NCBI RefSeq assembly: GCF_010550695.1
Contig: NZ_JAAGOB010000010.1
Coordinates: 96,789 to 160,788 of the forward strand
DNA length: 64,000 nt
Origin: Phytoactinopolyspora alkaliphila
Lineage (GTDB): Bacteria; Actinomycetota; Actinomycetes; Jiangellales; Jiangellaceae
Direction: 5' to 3'
Position numbers and translations under genes: made by a program. This document shows positions 5,855 through 15,210 of the stretch, one piece after another (the first letter of the stretch is position 1; every line of letters begins with the position of its first letter). A model generated the notes under the pieces. The model did no database searches. It was not told the DNA's origin and saw only the letters and a list, made by a program, of their open reading frames with translations.

Positions 5855-8704
5855 CTAAGAGATTTGGAAGAGTTGGTTCCTGTTGTCCGTGGAACGACAA
5901 TTCCACACGATTACTTCAGTTCCCGCCCTAATTTGTGTGCTGCCACCCTTGACGTCGAGACAACGGCCCACATCCTGGTCTTCATTTGCTTCCGACTTAA
6001 TTTGCCTACCATGAAGACCTCTCGGTCCGAAATGCCATCGCTGGGAGACATCAGTGCTACAGGGTTTTAGTGCAAGACTCTCTCGACCTTCTTGTTGTCT
6101 AGTCAAACAACCAGAACGAGCCCAACGGATAACATATCCGTTGGGCCTTGTGGTATCGGCAAGGTCATGTACGCTGTATATCGACCAGTACGGTGGCGGA
6201 TCTGCGCAGCTAGCGGGCTTGCTTAGCTCCACTCCGCGAGCGAATTCACCATCATTTTCGTCAGTCTTTCGCACAACGCAATACTTCTCGTTGGTATCGC
6301 CCTTTATGGTGATCGCAGAACCTTCAGGTTGGTGGACTCGAAGCTCAGCGGTACTCGTGGTGATACGTCCGGCGGGTGTCTCGAAAATTACCTGGTATTG
6401 GGTCTTGTCTTGCTCAAGTTTTGTGACCGGTACTTCAAGGGTCACGCGTGGCTTTCCTTCAGTGCTCTTGACCTCTTGCCACCGGCCATCAGCCTCCCGT
6501 TTCTGCCATCTCGCCGTGACCGAGTTGGACGATATCTGAGCTTCGAACTCCGCGGTTGATCCGAGCGAGGCCTCAATCGTCTGGACGTCTTGCGCGAGGT
6601 AGTAGACGGTGAGGGAGGCGGCGTTACTGTTGCCTTCACCCACCGAGTTCTTGAACACGGCGCGGTATTCGTAGTCGTGGAGAGACTTGTCGACGCCGGA
6701 CAGCTCGAGGGTCGCCGTGGTGCCCTGGCTCATGCTTCCCGCTCCGGCGCTCTGCCAGGAGCCGCCGCCCTTACGGCGTTGCCAGGTGACACTGCTGGGA
6801 GCGGGATTCGCGCTGGCCGCGGCAGTGAAGGTAACCGACCCGCCCTCGTTGACGGTGGCCGGTTTCGGGCTCGTGATGCGCTCCGGCGCGAACTGAACAT
6901 TCAGCATGGTCGGATCAGTGGTCTTCGATCCGAACTCGTTGGTCGCGACCGCGCGGTACTGGCGCCCGTTGTCGGTCGATCTCGGCGTGATGGTCAGTGA
7001 CGACGACGTGGCGCCGGGAACGTCGCTCCACCCCTGTCCGCTGGCGGCGGAGAATGCCCCGCCGGCCCTGGCCGATGTCGACGCCGAGGAAGCCTGGCGG
7101 GTCTGCCAAATCACCGACGGAGTGGGGCTGCCAGACACGTTGACCTGGAGGGTCAGGGGCTTGCCGGCCTCGACCGTGCTCGTCTGCGGCGGATTGGTCA
7201 CCGTCGGCGGGCTTTCGTCGTCGCTGTCGGTCGGAGGTGGGCTGGTCTCCGGGTCCGGTGTGGGATCGTCGGGCTCGTCGGTCTCGTCGTCCGGCGTCTC
7301 CCGGGTGTCAGGGGTCTGCGGGTTCTCCGGTGCCCTCGGCTCGGGGTTGCTGACCGGCAAGCGCTGGTCGTCGGGGGGAGCCTGCCCAGGAGCGTAAGGT
7401 CCCGGTGCCTGGAGCTCATCAGTGACGGGCTCGCTCGGGTCTGTGGTCGGCTCGTCGGAGGAGTCAGGAGAGCTCGGAGAGCTTGGAGCGTCCGGCGTGC
7501 TTTCGGACGACGTCGGATTACCCCCGCTCGGTTCGCTCGTAGCCGCCGGAGGGGCTGCACGGTCCACCGGATCGTCGGACGAGCCGTCGTTCATCATCAT
7601 GTACGCGCCCGCGACGATCACGCCGGCGGCCACGACGCCTGCCGCCCCGGCAAGCGTCTTGCCGCCCATCCTGGCCAGCCGTCCCGGCGAGAGGACCGAC
7701 AGCACGCCGCCGGACCCGGACGAGGACGCCGCGGCGGCCCCGCTGGCCGCCGTGGCACCCGTCCCGCCGGTCGACGCGCCGGCGCCTGCCATGGCGCCAC
7801 CACCTGCCGACGCACCCGCGCCTGCCCCGGCGAACACCGTGGTAGCAGCGACCGATCCGCCGCCCGCGCCTGCCGCCGCTGCGGCTCCGCCTCCGGCCAC
7901 AGCGGCTCCGGACGCCGCCGCTGCTCCGGCGAATACCGCGCTTCCGGCCACGGCAGGCAGAAGCAGCGCCGGCCACAAGGTGCCACGAAGGTCGGAGACG
8001 AGGAGCAGGAGTTCGTCGCGTCGCTCCCGGCAATGCGCACATTCGCTGAGGTGCGTGGTGACCGCGCGCGTGTGTTGTGCCGACAAGGTGCCGCGGACAT
8101 AGGCGGCGACCTTCGGGGCGTAGGGGCGGCACTCGGCGCGCACATCGGACGAGAGGTTGACGGCAAGATAGGCCTGCCGCAGGCCCTCCCGAGCGCGGTA
8201 TGCCAGCGCGGCGACGGCGTTCGGGGTGCTGCCCAGGCTCGATGCGAGGGACGCGGGCGAGCGCCCCTCGATCTCGGTGTGCCACAGCACCTGCTGCCAG
8301 CGGTCAGGAAGGGTCTCGAACGCTTGCCGGACGAGCTCGCGGTCGGTGGCGCGAGCCATCGGGTCGTCAGTCCGCGGCAGAATCTCGAGGATGGCCTGAT
8401 CGGTCGGCTGGCCGTCGCGCTGAGAGCTGCGGTGCCGGTCGATGGCGAGCCGCCTGACGACCGTCCGCAGGTAGGGAGTCAGCTCAGTGTCAGGCCCGCC
8501 GCCCTCGCGCAGCCGGGTCAGTACCCGGGTGAACGCCTCGGAGACGACGTCCTGGGCCTCGTCACTGTTGTTGGTGACGATCCGTGCCACTCGGGAGGCG
8601 TCGTCGTAATGACGGCGGTACAGCTCGTCATATGCGCCCATGTCGCCCTCGCGCGTCTGCGCGATGAGCTGGGCGTCGCTCGGTGCTTCAGCTGGAGTCG
8701 TCAA
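5855..8704 (-). CDS. ECF sigma factor fused to zinc-finger anti-sigma, membrane, Ig-like and ricin-type lectin domains
   Basis: A 949-residue fusion. Residues 20-90 are sigma region 2 and 120-180 sigma region 4 of an ECF-type factor. An anti-sigma zinc finger follows (H218, C222, C225: HLSECAHC). A hydrophobic stretch (about 244-265) and a long Ala/Gly-rich tract lead to a membrane helix at 350-371. Then comes a Pro/Ser/Thr/Asp linker (373-500), three Ig-like modules (about 501-604, 609-701, 702-791) and a C-terminal ricin-type beta-trefoil (about 798-949, with GRCLDVKGG and NQLFQIS). The layout implies that an outside ligand, perhaps a glycan, controls an inside sigma domain. The start is TTG at 8704, preceded by GAGGTAGGG. 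The GGDEF-like gene ends 31 bases upstream on the same strand. ECF factors with C-terminal extensions are known in actinobacteria; this domain set is unusual. Confidence 0.88.
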   Translation of the reverse strand: MTTPAEAPSDAQLIAQTREGDMGAYDELYRRHYDDASRVARIVTNNSDEAQDVVSEAFTRVLTRLREGGGPDTELTPYLRTVVRRLAIDRHRSSQRDGQPTDQAILEILPRTDDPMARATDRELVRQAFETLPDRWQQVLWHTEIEGRSPASLASSLGSTPNAVAALAYRAREGLRQAYLAVNLSSDVRAECRPYAPKVAAYVRGTLSAQHTRAVTTHLSECAHCRERRDELLLLVSDLRGTLWPALLLPAVAGSAVFAGAAAASGAAVAGGGAAAAAGAGGGSVAATTVFAGAGAGASAGGGAMAGAGASTGGTGATAASGAAAASSSGSGGVLSVLSPGRLARMGGKTLAGAAGVVAAGVIVAGAYMMMNDGSSDDPVDRAAPPAATSEPSGGNPTSSESTPDAPSSPSSPDSSDEPTTDPSEPVTDELQAPGPYAPGQAPPDDQRLPVSNPEPRAPENPQTPDTRETPDDETDEPDDPTPDPETSPPPTDSDDESPPTVTNPPQTSTVEAGKPLTLQVNVSGSPTPSVIWQTRQASSASTSARAGGAFSAASGQGWSDVPGATSSSLTITPRSTDNGRQYRAVATNEFGSKTTDPTMLNVQFAPERITSPKPATVNEGGSVTFTAAASANPAPSSVTWQRRKGGGSWQSAGAGSMSQGTTATLELSGVDKSLHDYEYRAVFKNSVGEGNSNAASLTVYYLAQDVQTIEASLGSTAEFEAQISSNSVTARWQKREADGRWQEVKSTEGKPRVTLEVPVTKLEQDKTQYQVIFETPAGRITTSTAELRVHQPEGSAITIKGDTNEKYCVVRKTDENDGEFARGVELSKPASCADPPPYWSIYSVHDLADTTRPNGYVIRWARSGCLTRQQEGRESLALKPCSTDVSQRWHFGPRGLHGRQIKSEANEDQDVGRCLDVKGGSTQIRAGTEVIVWNCRSTDNRNQLFQIS

Positions 8705-8735
8705 CGGTGTAGTCCCTACCTCTTTCGGTCAACCG

Positions 8736-9590
8736 TCAGTCTAGGGACTCGTGACCGGGATGGTACCGGCCGATCGGCCCAGATTTGTCGCCGACCGTTG
8801 ATCCGTCCTGAAGTCGTACGATTAGTTCAGTTACACGGGACCGATCTTCTGGTAAAGGGAACAGATTCACGGCTATACCGGATGTCCTGAGTTCTTCCGT
8901 TTGGAGTCTTTTATTCAACAGTACTCGCTCAAGCCGGGAGCGAGTATCGTCCGGTACCAGAGCTAAAGAGCAATGTGTGCCGAATTGGCCGAGTGTGGCC
9001 TCCGGGCGGACGGCGTCTCGCAGTGCCGAGGCCACCTGGAGGATGTGGGAGATGCGTGTCCACGGGCTGTCCGGCTGTTTCCAGGTAACGGCCAGGAGTA
9101 TCAGGGCTGCGGTGGCTCCGTCGGTCAACCGGTCCAGTTCGTGTATGCGGCCAATCAGGTATCCGGTGGTGTGCAATCCGGACAATGCGTCTATTCCGGG
9201 CGAGCCGCGCTCGGCGGCGACGGCATCCACCCAGCCTTCGGTCACGATATGGCGCGCGTCAGCACGGGAAATAACGCTGCCTCCGTCGTTCTCCAGAAGG
9301 TCCCAGAGTGCGTCTATCTCTTCGAGCGTGCACGTCAGATCCGCCGAGTTGGTCACGCTGTCCCATGCGAAGAGGGTCAGGGCTTCAATGACTCTCGTCG
9401 GGTCGGTGGACGACTCGGAAAGAGCTTCGAGCACGGCGTCGACTCCTGGTGGTGGTAGTGGGTCGGGCAACGTGGAGTAGTCCCCATGACGATGCGCCAG
9501 CCACGACGCGGCAAGCATCGTGGCCGGCGAACCGGTCTGGCGGCACCCCGACACGTGGCGCAAGGTCACCCCCTGTCGTGCCGCTCGCAT
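8736..9590 (-). CDS. Degenerate GGDEF-like domain protein
   Basis: A 284-residue protein with no strong family signature. Residues 132-262 line up with a diguanylate cyclase fold: GIDALSGLHTTGYL matches the usual DxLTGLxNRxYL entry, and ALRDAVRPEATLGQFGTH matches the strand leading to the active loop. The GGDEF signature is replaced by GQFGTH (201-206) and the metal-binding Asp region is also lost, so cyclase activity is unlikely. The N-terminal 130 residues are helical and unassigned. It lies just upstream of the sigma fusion and is probably co-transcribed, suggesting a sensory or scaffold role. The ATG at 9590 has AGGGG very close; M25 or V8 could be the true start. Confidence 0.5.
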   Translation of the reverse strand: MRAARQGVTLRHVSGCRQTGSPATMLAASWLAHRHGDYSTLPDPLPPPGVDAVLEALSESSTDPTRVIEALTLFAWDSVTNSADLTCTLEEIDALWDLLENDGGSVISRADARHIVTEGWVDAVAAERGSPGIDALSGLHTTGYLIGRIHELDRLTDGATAALILLAVTWKQPDSPWTRISHILQVASALRDAVRPEATLGQFGTHCSLALVPDDTRSRLERVLLNKRLQTEELRTSGIAVNLFPLPEDRSRVTELIVRLQDGSTVGDKSGPIGRYHPGHESLD

Positions 9591-9719
9591 TCCCCTGTCA
9601 CCAACCAGAACGGGCTGAAGCCTCGGTTATGACGCGACTGTTCCAAGAAATTGCCGGCGAGCTCGTTTGATCAAGGTCCGAGGTGTCACCCTGCGCCACG
9701 AAGGGAGGAAAATCAAGGG

Positions 9720-10400
9720 CTATGCCCGGATTTCGCCGGTGGCCTGCCTCTGTTGCCCGATCGGTTCCGCGCCGGACTCGTCGTCATGCGCGTTGCCGGA
9801 TTCGCCGCCAGACTCGATGTCAGGATCAGTGACTGAGGCCACGCCGGCGAGGGCGCGAATGCCCAGGGCTATGTCCTCCCCGGTGGGCGCCTGGTCCGGA
9901 TCGAGGAGCCACTGGATGATCAATCCGTCGGCCAGCGCCATGGTCACGGCCGCGATCGCGCGTCCGGTCCTGTCGTCGGCAGCGGGGATCATGTCCTTGC
10001 TGGCGGCGGTTCCCCGGACGCGCCCATCTTCATAGTGGCGCGCGAGCTCGGAGCGCAGCTCGGGTGAGCGTTCTACCTGGGCCCAGGCCTCGACCTGGGC
10101 GATCAGGAGCTGGCGATACCGGGCGAACTCCTTCATGGCGCGGTCCCAGGCTTCGGCTGTGCTGCCCGGTCGGCCTGAAGTCATCTCACGCCCGGTGAGC
10201 TGGATGAATTCCTCCGCCATCTCGTCGCTGGCTTCGATGAGCGCGGCGTTGAGCAGCGCTTCTTTCGAGCCGAAGTGGTAGCCGATGGAGGCGAGGTTGG
10301 TGTTCGACGCGGCCACGATGTCACGTGCCGTGGTGCGTGCGTACCCCTTCTCGTACAGGCACTTCTTCGCGCCTGCCAGGAGATCTTCACGGTGCCCCAT
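9720..10400 (-). CDS. TetR-family repressor of the divergent exporter
   Basis: A 226-residue TetR regulator. The N-terminal helix-turn-helix (about residues 20-45, RTTARDIVAASNTNLASIGYHFGSKEALL) is typical; the rest is the variable ligand-binding half. I chose the ATG at 10400 because the family fold begins there; an upstream in-frame ATG at 10463 would run through the operator region. It faces the QacA/SmvA-like exporter gene 66 bases away, with a palindrome between them, the arrangement of LfrR-LfrA in mycobacteria. It likely represses both genes and is released by the exporter's substrates. Confidence 0.88.
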   Translation of the reverse strand: MGHREDLLAGAKKCLYEKGYARTTARDIVAASNTNLASIGYHFGSKEALLNAALIEASDEMAEEFIQLTGREMTSGRPGSTAEAWDRAMKEFARYRQLLIAQVEAWAQVERSPELRSELARHYEDGRVRGTAASKDMIPAADDRTGRAIAAVTMALADGLIIQWLLDPDQAPTGEDIALGIRALAGVASVTDPDIESGGESGNAHDDESGAEPIGQQRQATGEIRA

Positions 10401-10411
10401 AGCGGCCAACC

Positions 10412-10459
10412 CTAACTTACACGTGCGTGTTAGACATACGTATAAGACGTTTGTATAGT
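10412..10459 (+). promoter_or_regulatory. TetR operator and exporter promoter
   Basis: An imperfect 22-base dyad (10412-10433, CTAACTTACAC then GTGCGTGTTAG) overlaps a -35-like TAGACA (10431-10436). After a 17-base spacer comes TATAGT (10454-10459). The start point would fall at about 10466-10467, on the ATG of the exporter, so its mRNA is predicted to be leaderless. No Shine-Dalgarno sequence is seen before that ATG, which agrees. Repressor binding would cover the -35 element. Confidence 0.7.
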
Positions 10460-10466
10460 TCATGTC

Positions 10467-12011
10467 ATGAGTGAAACGACTTCCCCGACCAGAGCGGGCC
10501 GGCGCGAATGGCTCGGTCTGGCCGTCCTGACGTTGCCCGCTCTCCTGGCGTCAATGGACCTGTCCGTGCTGTTCATGGCTGCGCCGTGGCTCAGCGCCGA
10601 TCTCCGCCCCAGCGGCAGCCAGCTGCTGTGGACCATGGACATCTACGGATTCCTCATGGCCGGACTCCTGATCAGCATGGGTACGCTCGGGGACCGGATC
10701 GGGCGCCGCAGACTGCTGATCGCCGGTGCGCTCGCCTTCGGTGCGGCCTCGGTGATGGCCGCGTACTCCACCAGTGCGGAGATGCTGATCCTGGCCAGGG
10801 CGCTGCTCGGTATCGGTGGCGCGACGCTCGCGCCGTCCACGCTCGCGCTCATCCGGTCGATGTTCCACGACGCGGGCCAGCGCCGGGCGGCGGTGGGTGT
10901 GTGGACCGCTTCGTTCAGCGCCGGTTTCCCGCTCGGCGCGATCATCGGCGGCCTGCTGGTAGAGCGGTTCTGGTGGGGTTCGGTCTTTCTGATCAACATT
11001 CCTGTCATGGTGCTCCTGCTTGTCCTCGCCCCGGTGGTGGTGCCGGAATCTCGCAATCCCCACGCACGCGGATTCGACCTCCCCGGCGCCGGGCTGTCCA
11101 TCGCGGCGGTGCTGGCCGTGATCTGGGGCCTGAAGAAGCTGGCGGAGAACGGCTGGCAGGTGACTGCGCTGGCTGCCGTGGTGGCGGGCCTGGTGATCGG
11201 CTACGTCTTCGTTCGCCGGCAACGGGTCGGGACGGACCCGCTGATCGACGTCCGGCTGTTCCGCCGCAGCGCCTTCTCCGCATCGATCGGCGCAAATCTG
11301 GCCATCGTGCTCGCCTCCGCGGGTCTAGGCATGCTCGTGGTTCAGCACATGCAGCTCGTCCTGGGATACCGGCCGTTCACGGCGGCGCTGTGGATGCTGC
11401 CGATGGTGGGGGTCATGATGGCCGGTATCACTCTGAGCACGTTGCTGGTGAGATGGATCCGGCCCGGTGTGATCGTCGGCGCCGGTCTGGCCTTCGGTGC
11501 GGTGGGCTTCGGCCTCCTCAGCCGGCTGGCCGCCGACGACTCCATCGCGTTCCTGATGACCGGCTACAGCATCCTTGGCCTCGGCATGGGCCTGGCGATG
11601 GCGCTCGCTGTCAACCTGGTGGTCGCCACCGCTCCGCCGGAGAACGCGGGAGCCGCCGCGGCTATCTCGGAGACCGGTTCCGAGTTCGGCGGCGCGCTCG
11701 GAATCGCCCTGCTAGGCAGTGTCGCCACCGCCGTGTATCAGAGCGACATGCGTACGGCTCTGCCACCAGGACTGCCGCCGGACACGGCCGACGCCGCCTC
11801 CGCGACCCTCGGTGGGGCCGTGGCGGTCGCGGAACGCCTGCCGGATGTCCTGTCGGACGACGTGCTGATCAGCGCCTTCGACGGCTTCACCCGCAGCGTC
11901 AACGTCGCGGCGGTGGTCGGCGCGTCACTTCTCGCCGTCGCGGCCGTGGTGGTCACCATCGCGTTGTGGTCGGTGCGGATCGAGGACATGGACCAGCCTC
12001 CGCACGCGTGA
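10467..12011 (+). CDS. MFS multidrug exporter, QacA/SmvA/LfrA type (DHA2, 14 TM)
   Basis: A 514-residue drug:proton antiporter of the major facilitator superfamily. The N-terminal helix LPALLASMDLSVLFMAAP carries the membrane Asp typical of QacA/SmvA proteins, and LLWTMDIYGFLMAG with GDRIGRRRLL gives the conserved loop 2-3 motif. Helix 5 has the antiporter-type motif around WTASFSAGFPLGAIIGG. The length and hydrophobicity fit 14 transmembrane segments. Likely substrates are lipophilic cations or other drugs, exported across the cytoplasmic membrane. Its promoter overlaps the operator of the divergent TetR gene. Confidence 0.9.
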   Translation: MSETTSPTRAGRREWLGLAVLTLPALLASMDLSVLFMAAPWLSADLRPSGSQLLWTMDIYGFLMAGLLISMGTLGDRIGRRRLLIAGALAFGAASVMAAYSTSAEMLILARALLGIGGATLAPSTLALIRSMFHDAGQRRAAVGVWTASFSAGFPLGAIIGGLLVERFWWGSVFLINIPVMVLLLVLAPVVVPESRNPHARGFDLPGAGLSIAAVLAVIWGLKKLAENGWQVTALAAVVAGLVIGYVFVRRQRVGTDPLIDVRLFRRSAFSASIGANLAIVLASAGLGMLVVQHMQLVLGYRPFTAALWMLPMVGVMMAGITLSTLLVRWIRPGVIVGAGLAFGAVGFGLLSRLAADDSIAFLMTGYSILGLGMGLAMALAVNLVVATAPPENAGAAAAISETGSEFGGALGIALLGSVATAVYQSDMRTALPPGLPPDTADAASATLGGAVAVAERLPDVLSDDVLISAFDGFTRSVNVAAVVGASLLAVAAVVVTIALWSVRIEDMDQPPHA

Positions 12012-12042
12012 GGCGTTGTTCGATCAGAAGCCGGTCCGGGAG

Positions 12043-12828
12043 TCAGCCGGCTGGTTCCAGGGCGGCGAGGACGTCGTCGTGCAGCCGCCCGTTGGTGGCC
12101 ACGGCGCTGCCGCCGTGAGGGCCGGGTTCGCCGTGGAGTCCGGTGAACCGGCCGCCGGCTTCCTCGACGATGGGCACCAGGGCGGCCATGTCATAGAGGG
12201 CCAGCTCCGGCTCCATGGCGATGTCCACCGCGCCGTCAGCCACCAGCATGTAAGACCAGAAGTCGCCGTAGGCGCGGGTACGCCAGCACGCCCGGGTCAG
12301 CTCCAGGAACTCCGGCAGCAGACCGTGCTTCTCCCATTCGCTCAGCTCCGAGTAGGACAGCGACGCGTCATCGAGCGTGGCGACGTCGGACACCCGGCAT
12401 CGAGTCGCCGACGACAGCGAACGCCCGGTCCACGCGCCGGTGCCACGAGCCGCCCACCACCGTCGGTTGAGCGCCGGAGCGGACACGACCCCGGCGACCA
12501 CCTGGTCCTCGACCATGAGGCCGATCAGGGTGGCCCAGACCGGCACTCCGCGCAGGTAGTTCTTCGTACCGTCGATGGGATCGACGACCCAGCGCCGGGA
12601 GCTGTAGCCGTCGGTGCCGAACTCTTCTCCGACGATGCTGTCGCGCGGCCTCGCCCTGGTCAGGGTGCGGCGAATTGCCTCTTCGGTGGCGCGGTCCGCA
12701 TCCGTGACCGGGGTGAGATCGGCCTTGGTGTCGACCTTGAGGTCGGCGGCCCGGAAGCGGGAGAGTGTCTGGGAGTCGGCATCGTCGGCGAGCACGTGCG
12801 CGAAACGGAGGTCGTCGTCATGGGCCAC
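12043..12828 (-). CDS. hisN: Histidinol-phosphatase, inositol-monophosphatase family
   Basis: A 261-residue Mg-dependent phosphatase. The family motifs are visible in order: [15 protein letters not shown] near residue 39, GEEFG (about 67-71), the metal-binding [15 protein letters not shown] (about 80-94), and [26 protein letters not shown] near 190-215. Actinobacterial HisN hydrolyses L-histidinol phosphate in histidine biosynthesis; a general inositol-phosphatase role cannot be excluded. It starts at GTG 12828. It lies downstream of rsgA on the same strand, 48 bases away, an aroA-rsgA-hisN order also seen in other actinobacteria. Confidence 0.88.
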   Translation of the reverse strand: MAHDDDLRFAHVLADDADSQTLSRFRAADLKVDTKADLTPVTDADRATEEAIRRTLTRARPRDSIVGEEFGTDGYSSRRWVVDPIDGTKNYLRGVPVWATLIGLMVEDQVVAGVVSAPALNRRWWAARGTGAWTGRSLSSATRCRVSDVATLDDASLSYSELSEWEKHGLLPEFLELTRACWRTRAYGDFWSYMLVADGAVDIAMEPELALYDMAALVPIVEEAGGRFTGLHGEPGPHGGSAVATNGRLHDDVLAALEPAG

Positions 12829-12876
12829 GCCCAGAATGTACAGGCTCGGCGGGGCTCATGGTGATCGCGAGGGGGT

Positions 12877-13893
12877 TCAGTCGCCGGCTTGTCGTTCGCG
12901 GCTGGCCAGCAGCCTGCGGAACGAGTCGATGCGGGCGGGGTCCAGGCGGCCCGCCTCGCGAGCGTCATCGAGCGCGCATTCCGGTTCACCCGCTCCGTGG
13001 GTGCAACCCCGCGGGCACTCGTCGGTCTCGGCGGCGAGGTCCGCAAACGCCGTGATGAACGTGCTGGGATCGACGTGCGCCAGTCCGAAGGAGCGGATGC
13101 CGGGCGTGTCGATCACCCATCCGCCGTCCGGAAGTCGCAGCGCCACCGCACTCGTGGAGGTGTGCCGGCCGCGGCCGGTGACGACGTTCACCGCGCCGAT
13201 GGCCCGGTCCGAACCGGGCACGAGAGCGTTCACCAGGGTGGATTTCCCGACGCCGGAATGCCCGACCAGGACGCTGATCTCACCGTTCAGCGCATCGCGC
13301 AGCTGAGCGATCCCCTGTTCGTCGTGCGCGCCGGTGACGACGGTGGGCACGTCCAGCGGGGCGTACATGCCGACGAGCTCGGACGGGTCGCCGATGTCGG
13401 ACTTGGTGACACACAACAGCGGCGTCATCCCCGAATCGAAGGCGGCGACCAGGCACCGGTCGATCAGCCGGGGACGCGGCTCGGGGTCGGCGACCGCGGC
13501 GACGATCACCAGATGAGAGGCGTTGGCGACGATCACGCGCTCCACGTCGTCGTCGTCATCGGCCGTCCGGCGCAGCACGGACGTGCGTGGATGCACCCTG
13601 ACGATGCGGGCCAGTGTGCCGGCGCCTCCGGACACGTCACCCACCAGGCCCACCCGGTCTCCGACGACGACGGCCTTGCGCCCCAGTTCCCTGGCGGTCA
13701 TGGCGGTGACCACCTGGTCGTCGTCGCCGATGACGCACGTGTACCTGCCGCGGTCGACGGCCACCACCATGCCAGGCACGGCGCCGCTGTGCGCCGGACG
13801 GATCTTGCTGCGCGGCCGGGTGCCGCGTCCCGGGCGGACTCGGACGTCACTTTCGTCGTACGACGCGTGAGACCGCCTGGGCCGCGGACTCAC
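12877..13893 (-). CDS. rsgA: Ribosome small subunit-dependent GTPase A
   Basis: A 338-residue circularly permuted GTPase that assists late 30S maturation. An N-terminal OB-fold part is followed by the permuted G motifs: TKSD (G4), [12 protein letters not shown] (G1), a threonine-containing switch I (GRGRHTST, G2) and [10 protein letters not shown] (G3). The C-terminal zinc site reads [15 protein letters not shown] chose GTG 13893 rather than 13926 because it overlaps the aroA stop by four bases (GTGA), with GGAG eight bases upstream. That indicates translational coupling to aroA. Confidence 0.92.
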   Translation of the reverse strand: MSPRPRRSHASYDESDVRVRPGRGTRPRSKIRPAHSGAVPGMVVAVDRGRYTCVIGDDDQVVTAMTARELGRKAVVVGDRVGLVGDVSGGAGTLARIVRVHPRTSVLRRTADDDDDVERVIVANASHLVIVAAVADPEPRPRLIDRCLVAAFDSGMTPLLCVTKSDIGDPSELVGMYAPLDVPTVVTGAHDEQGIAQLRDALNGEISVLVGHSGVGKSTLVNALVPGSDRAIGAVNVVTGRGRHTSTSAVALRLPDGGWVIDTPGIRSFGLAHVDPSTFITAFADLAAETDECPRGCTHGAGEPECALDDAREAGRLDPARIDSFRRLLASRERQAGD

Positions 13894-15185
13894 GCCACAG
13901 GCTCCAACCCGAGCATGCTGGCCCACATGCCGGGGAAGTCGGGCAGCGTCTTCGAGGTGGTGGCGATGTCTTCGACCTGGACGCCGCGGACCGCCAGGCC
14001 CAGGACGGCACCCGCCTGGGCCATGCGGTGGTCCGCGTAGCTGTGGAACACGCCGCCCTGCAGCGGCCGGGGGCGGATGACGAGGCCGTCGGCGGTCTCG
14101 GTGACGTCGCCGCCCAGGCCGTTGATCTCGGTGGCAAGCGCGGCCAGCCGGTCTGTCTCGTGCCCGCGCAGGTGTGCGATGCCACGCAGGTGGGACGGCG
14201 AGTCCGCGAGCGCGGCCAGCGCCGCCAGCACCGGAGTCAGTTCGCCGACGTCATGCAGGTCCGCGTCGATGCCGTGGATGGCCCCGGTCCCGCTCACCGC
14301 GAGGACGTCGCCCAGCACGCAGGTGGCGCCCATCTGGGCGAGCAGCTCGCGCAGCGCGTCACCGGGCTGGCTGGTGAACGCCGGCCAGCCGGGTATCCGC
14401 ACCTCGCCGGCGGTCACGAGCGCCGCGGCCAGGAACGGCGCGGCGTTGGAGAGGTCCGGCTCGATGGTGGTGTCGATCCCCGAGACGGGGCCCGGCTCTA
14501 CCCGCCACGTGTTGGCCGACGCTGTATCGACCACGACGCCACGTTCCCGCAGCATGTTCACTGTCATCTCGATGTGCGGCATCGACGGGATCGGCTTTCC
14601 GACGTGCTGGACGGTGAGGCCGCGGTCATAGCGGGCGCCGGCCAGCATCAAGCCGCTGACGAACTGAGACGACGCCGATGCGTCGATCGTCACCTCGCCC
14701 CCGGGAACCCGTCCGTCACCGTGCACGGTGAACGGCAGGCGGCCCGCGTCGCCGGAGGAGTCGTCGATGGAGACGCCGAGATGCCGCAGGGCGTTGATGA
14801 TGGCGCCCATCGGGCGGACGCGAGCATGCGCGTCGCCGTCGAAGACGACGTCACCCGCGGCCAACGCGGCCACCGGCGGCACGAACCGCATGACGGTGCC
14901 GGCAAGGCCGCAATCGACCTTGCCGCCGCCGTCGAACGTGGCCGGTGTGACCCGCCAGCCGTGAGTGTCGTCGTCGATCTCGGCACCGAGCGCTCGCAGA
15001 GCGCCGGCCATCAGCCGGGTGTCCCGTGCGATCAGCGGGCGGCCGACCAGGGATGGCGAACTGGCCAGAGCGGCGAGAATCAGCGCTCGGTTGGTCACGG
15101 ATTTCGAACCGGGCAGCGTGATGGCAGCATCGACCGGTGCAGGTGCGGTCGGCGCAGGCCACAGCGGGGCGGAGGACTCAGTCAT
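13890..15185 (-). CDS. aroA: 3-phosphoshikimate 1-carboxyvinyltransferase (EPSP synthase)
   Basis: A 431-residue enzyme joining phosphoenolpyruvate and shikimate-3-phosphate in the aromatic amino acid pathway. The N-terminal [14 protein letters not shown] and [10 protein letters not shown] segments form the substrate sites, [16 protein letters not shown] lies mid-protein, and [17 protein letters not shown] near the C-terminus completes the active site. Length is normal. It is the first gene of an aroA-rsgA unit (four-base overlap) and its start is 25 bases downstream of the end of glpK on the same strand. Confidence 0.95.
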   Translation of the reverse strand: MTESSAPLWPAPTAPAPVDAAITLPGSKSVTNRALILAALASSPSLVGRPLIARDTRLMAGALRALGAEIDDDTHGWRVTPATFDGGGKVDCGLAGTVMRFVPPVAALAAGDVVFDGDAHARVRPMGAIINALRHLGVSIDDSSGDAGRLPFTVHGDGRVPGGEVTIDASASSQFVSGLMLAGARYDRGLTVQHVGKPIPSMPHIEMTVNMLRERGVVVDTASANTWRVEPGPVSGIDTTIEPDLSNAAPFLAAALVTAGEVRIPGWPAFTSQPGDALRELLAQMGATCVLGDVLAVSGTGAIHGIDADLHDVGELTPVLAALAALADSPSHLRGIAHLRGHETDRLAALATEINGLGGDVTETADGLVIRPRPLQGGVFHSYADHRMAQAGAVLGLAVRGVQVEDIATTSKTLPDFPGMWASMLGLEPVA

Positions 15186-15210
15186 CGGTCCTCAGCCTAC
15201 CGGTGCCGGA

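Noticed and set aside
7422-8285. Several long frames in both strands over the sigma fusion gene
   Set aside because: The Ala/Gly-rich tract of the real gene gives long open frames in all directions. Only the 949-residue frame has domain content.
13893-13926. RsgA starting at 13926
   Set aside because: That start overlaps aroA by 37 bases and lacks a good ribosome site. GTG 13893 gives the usual four-base overlap.
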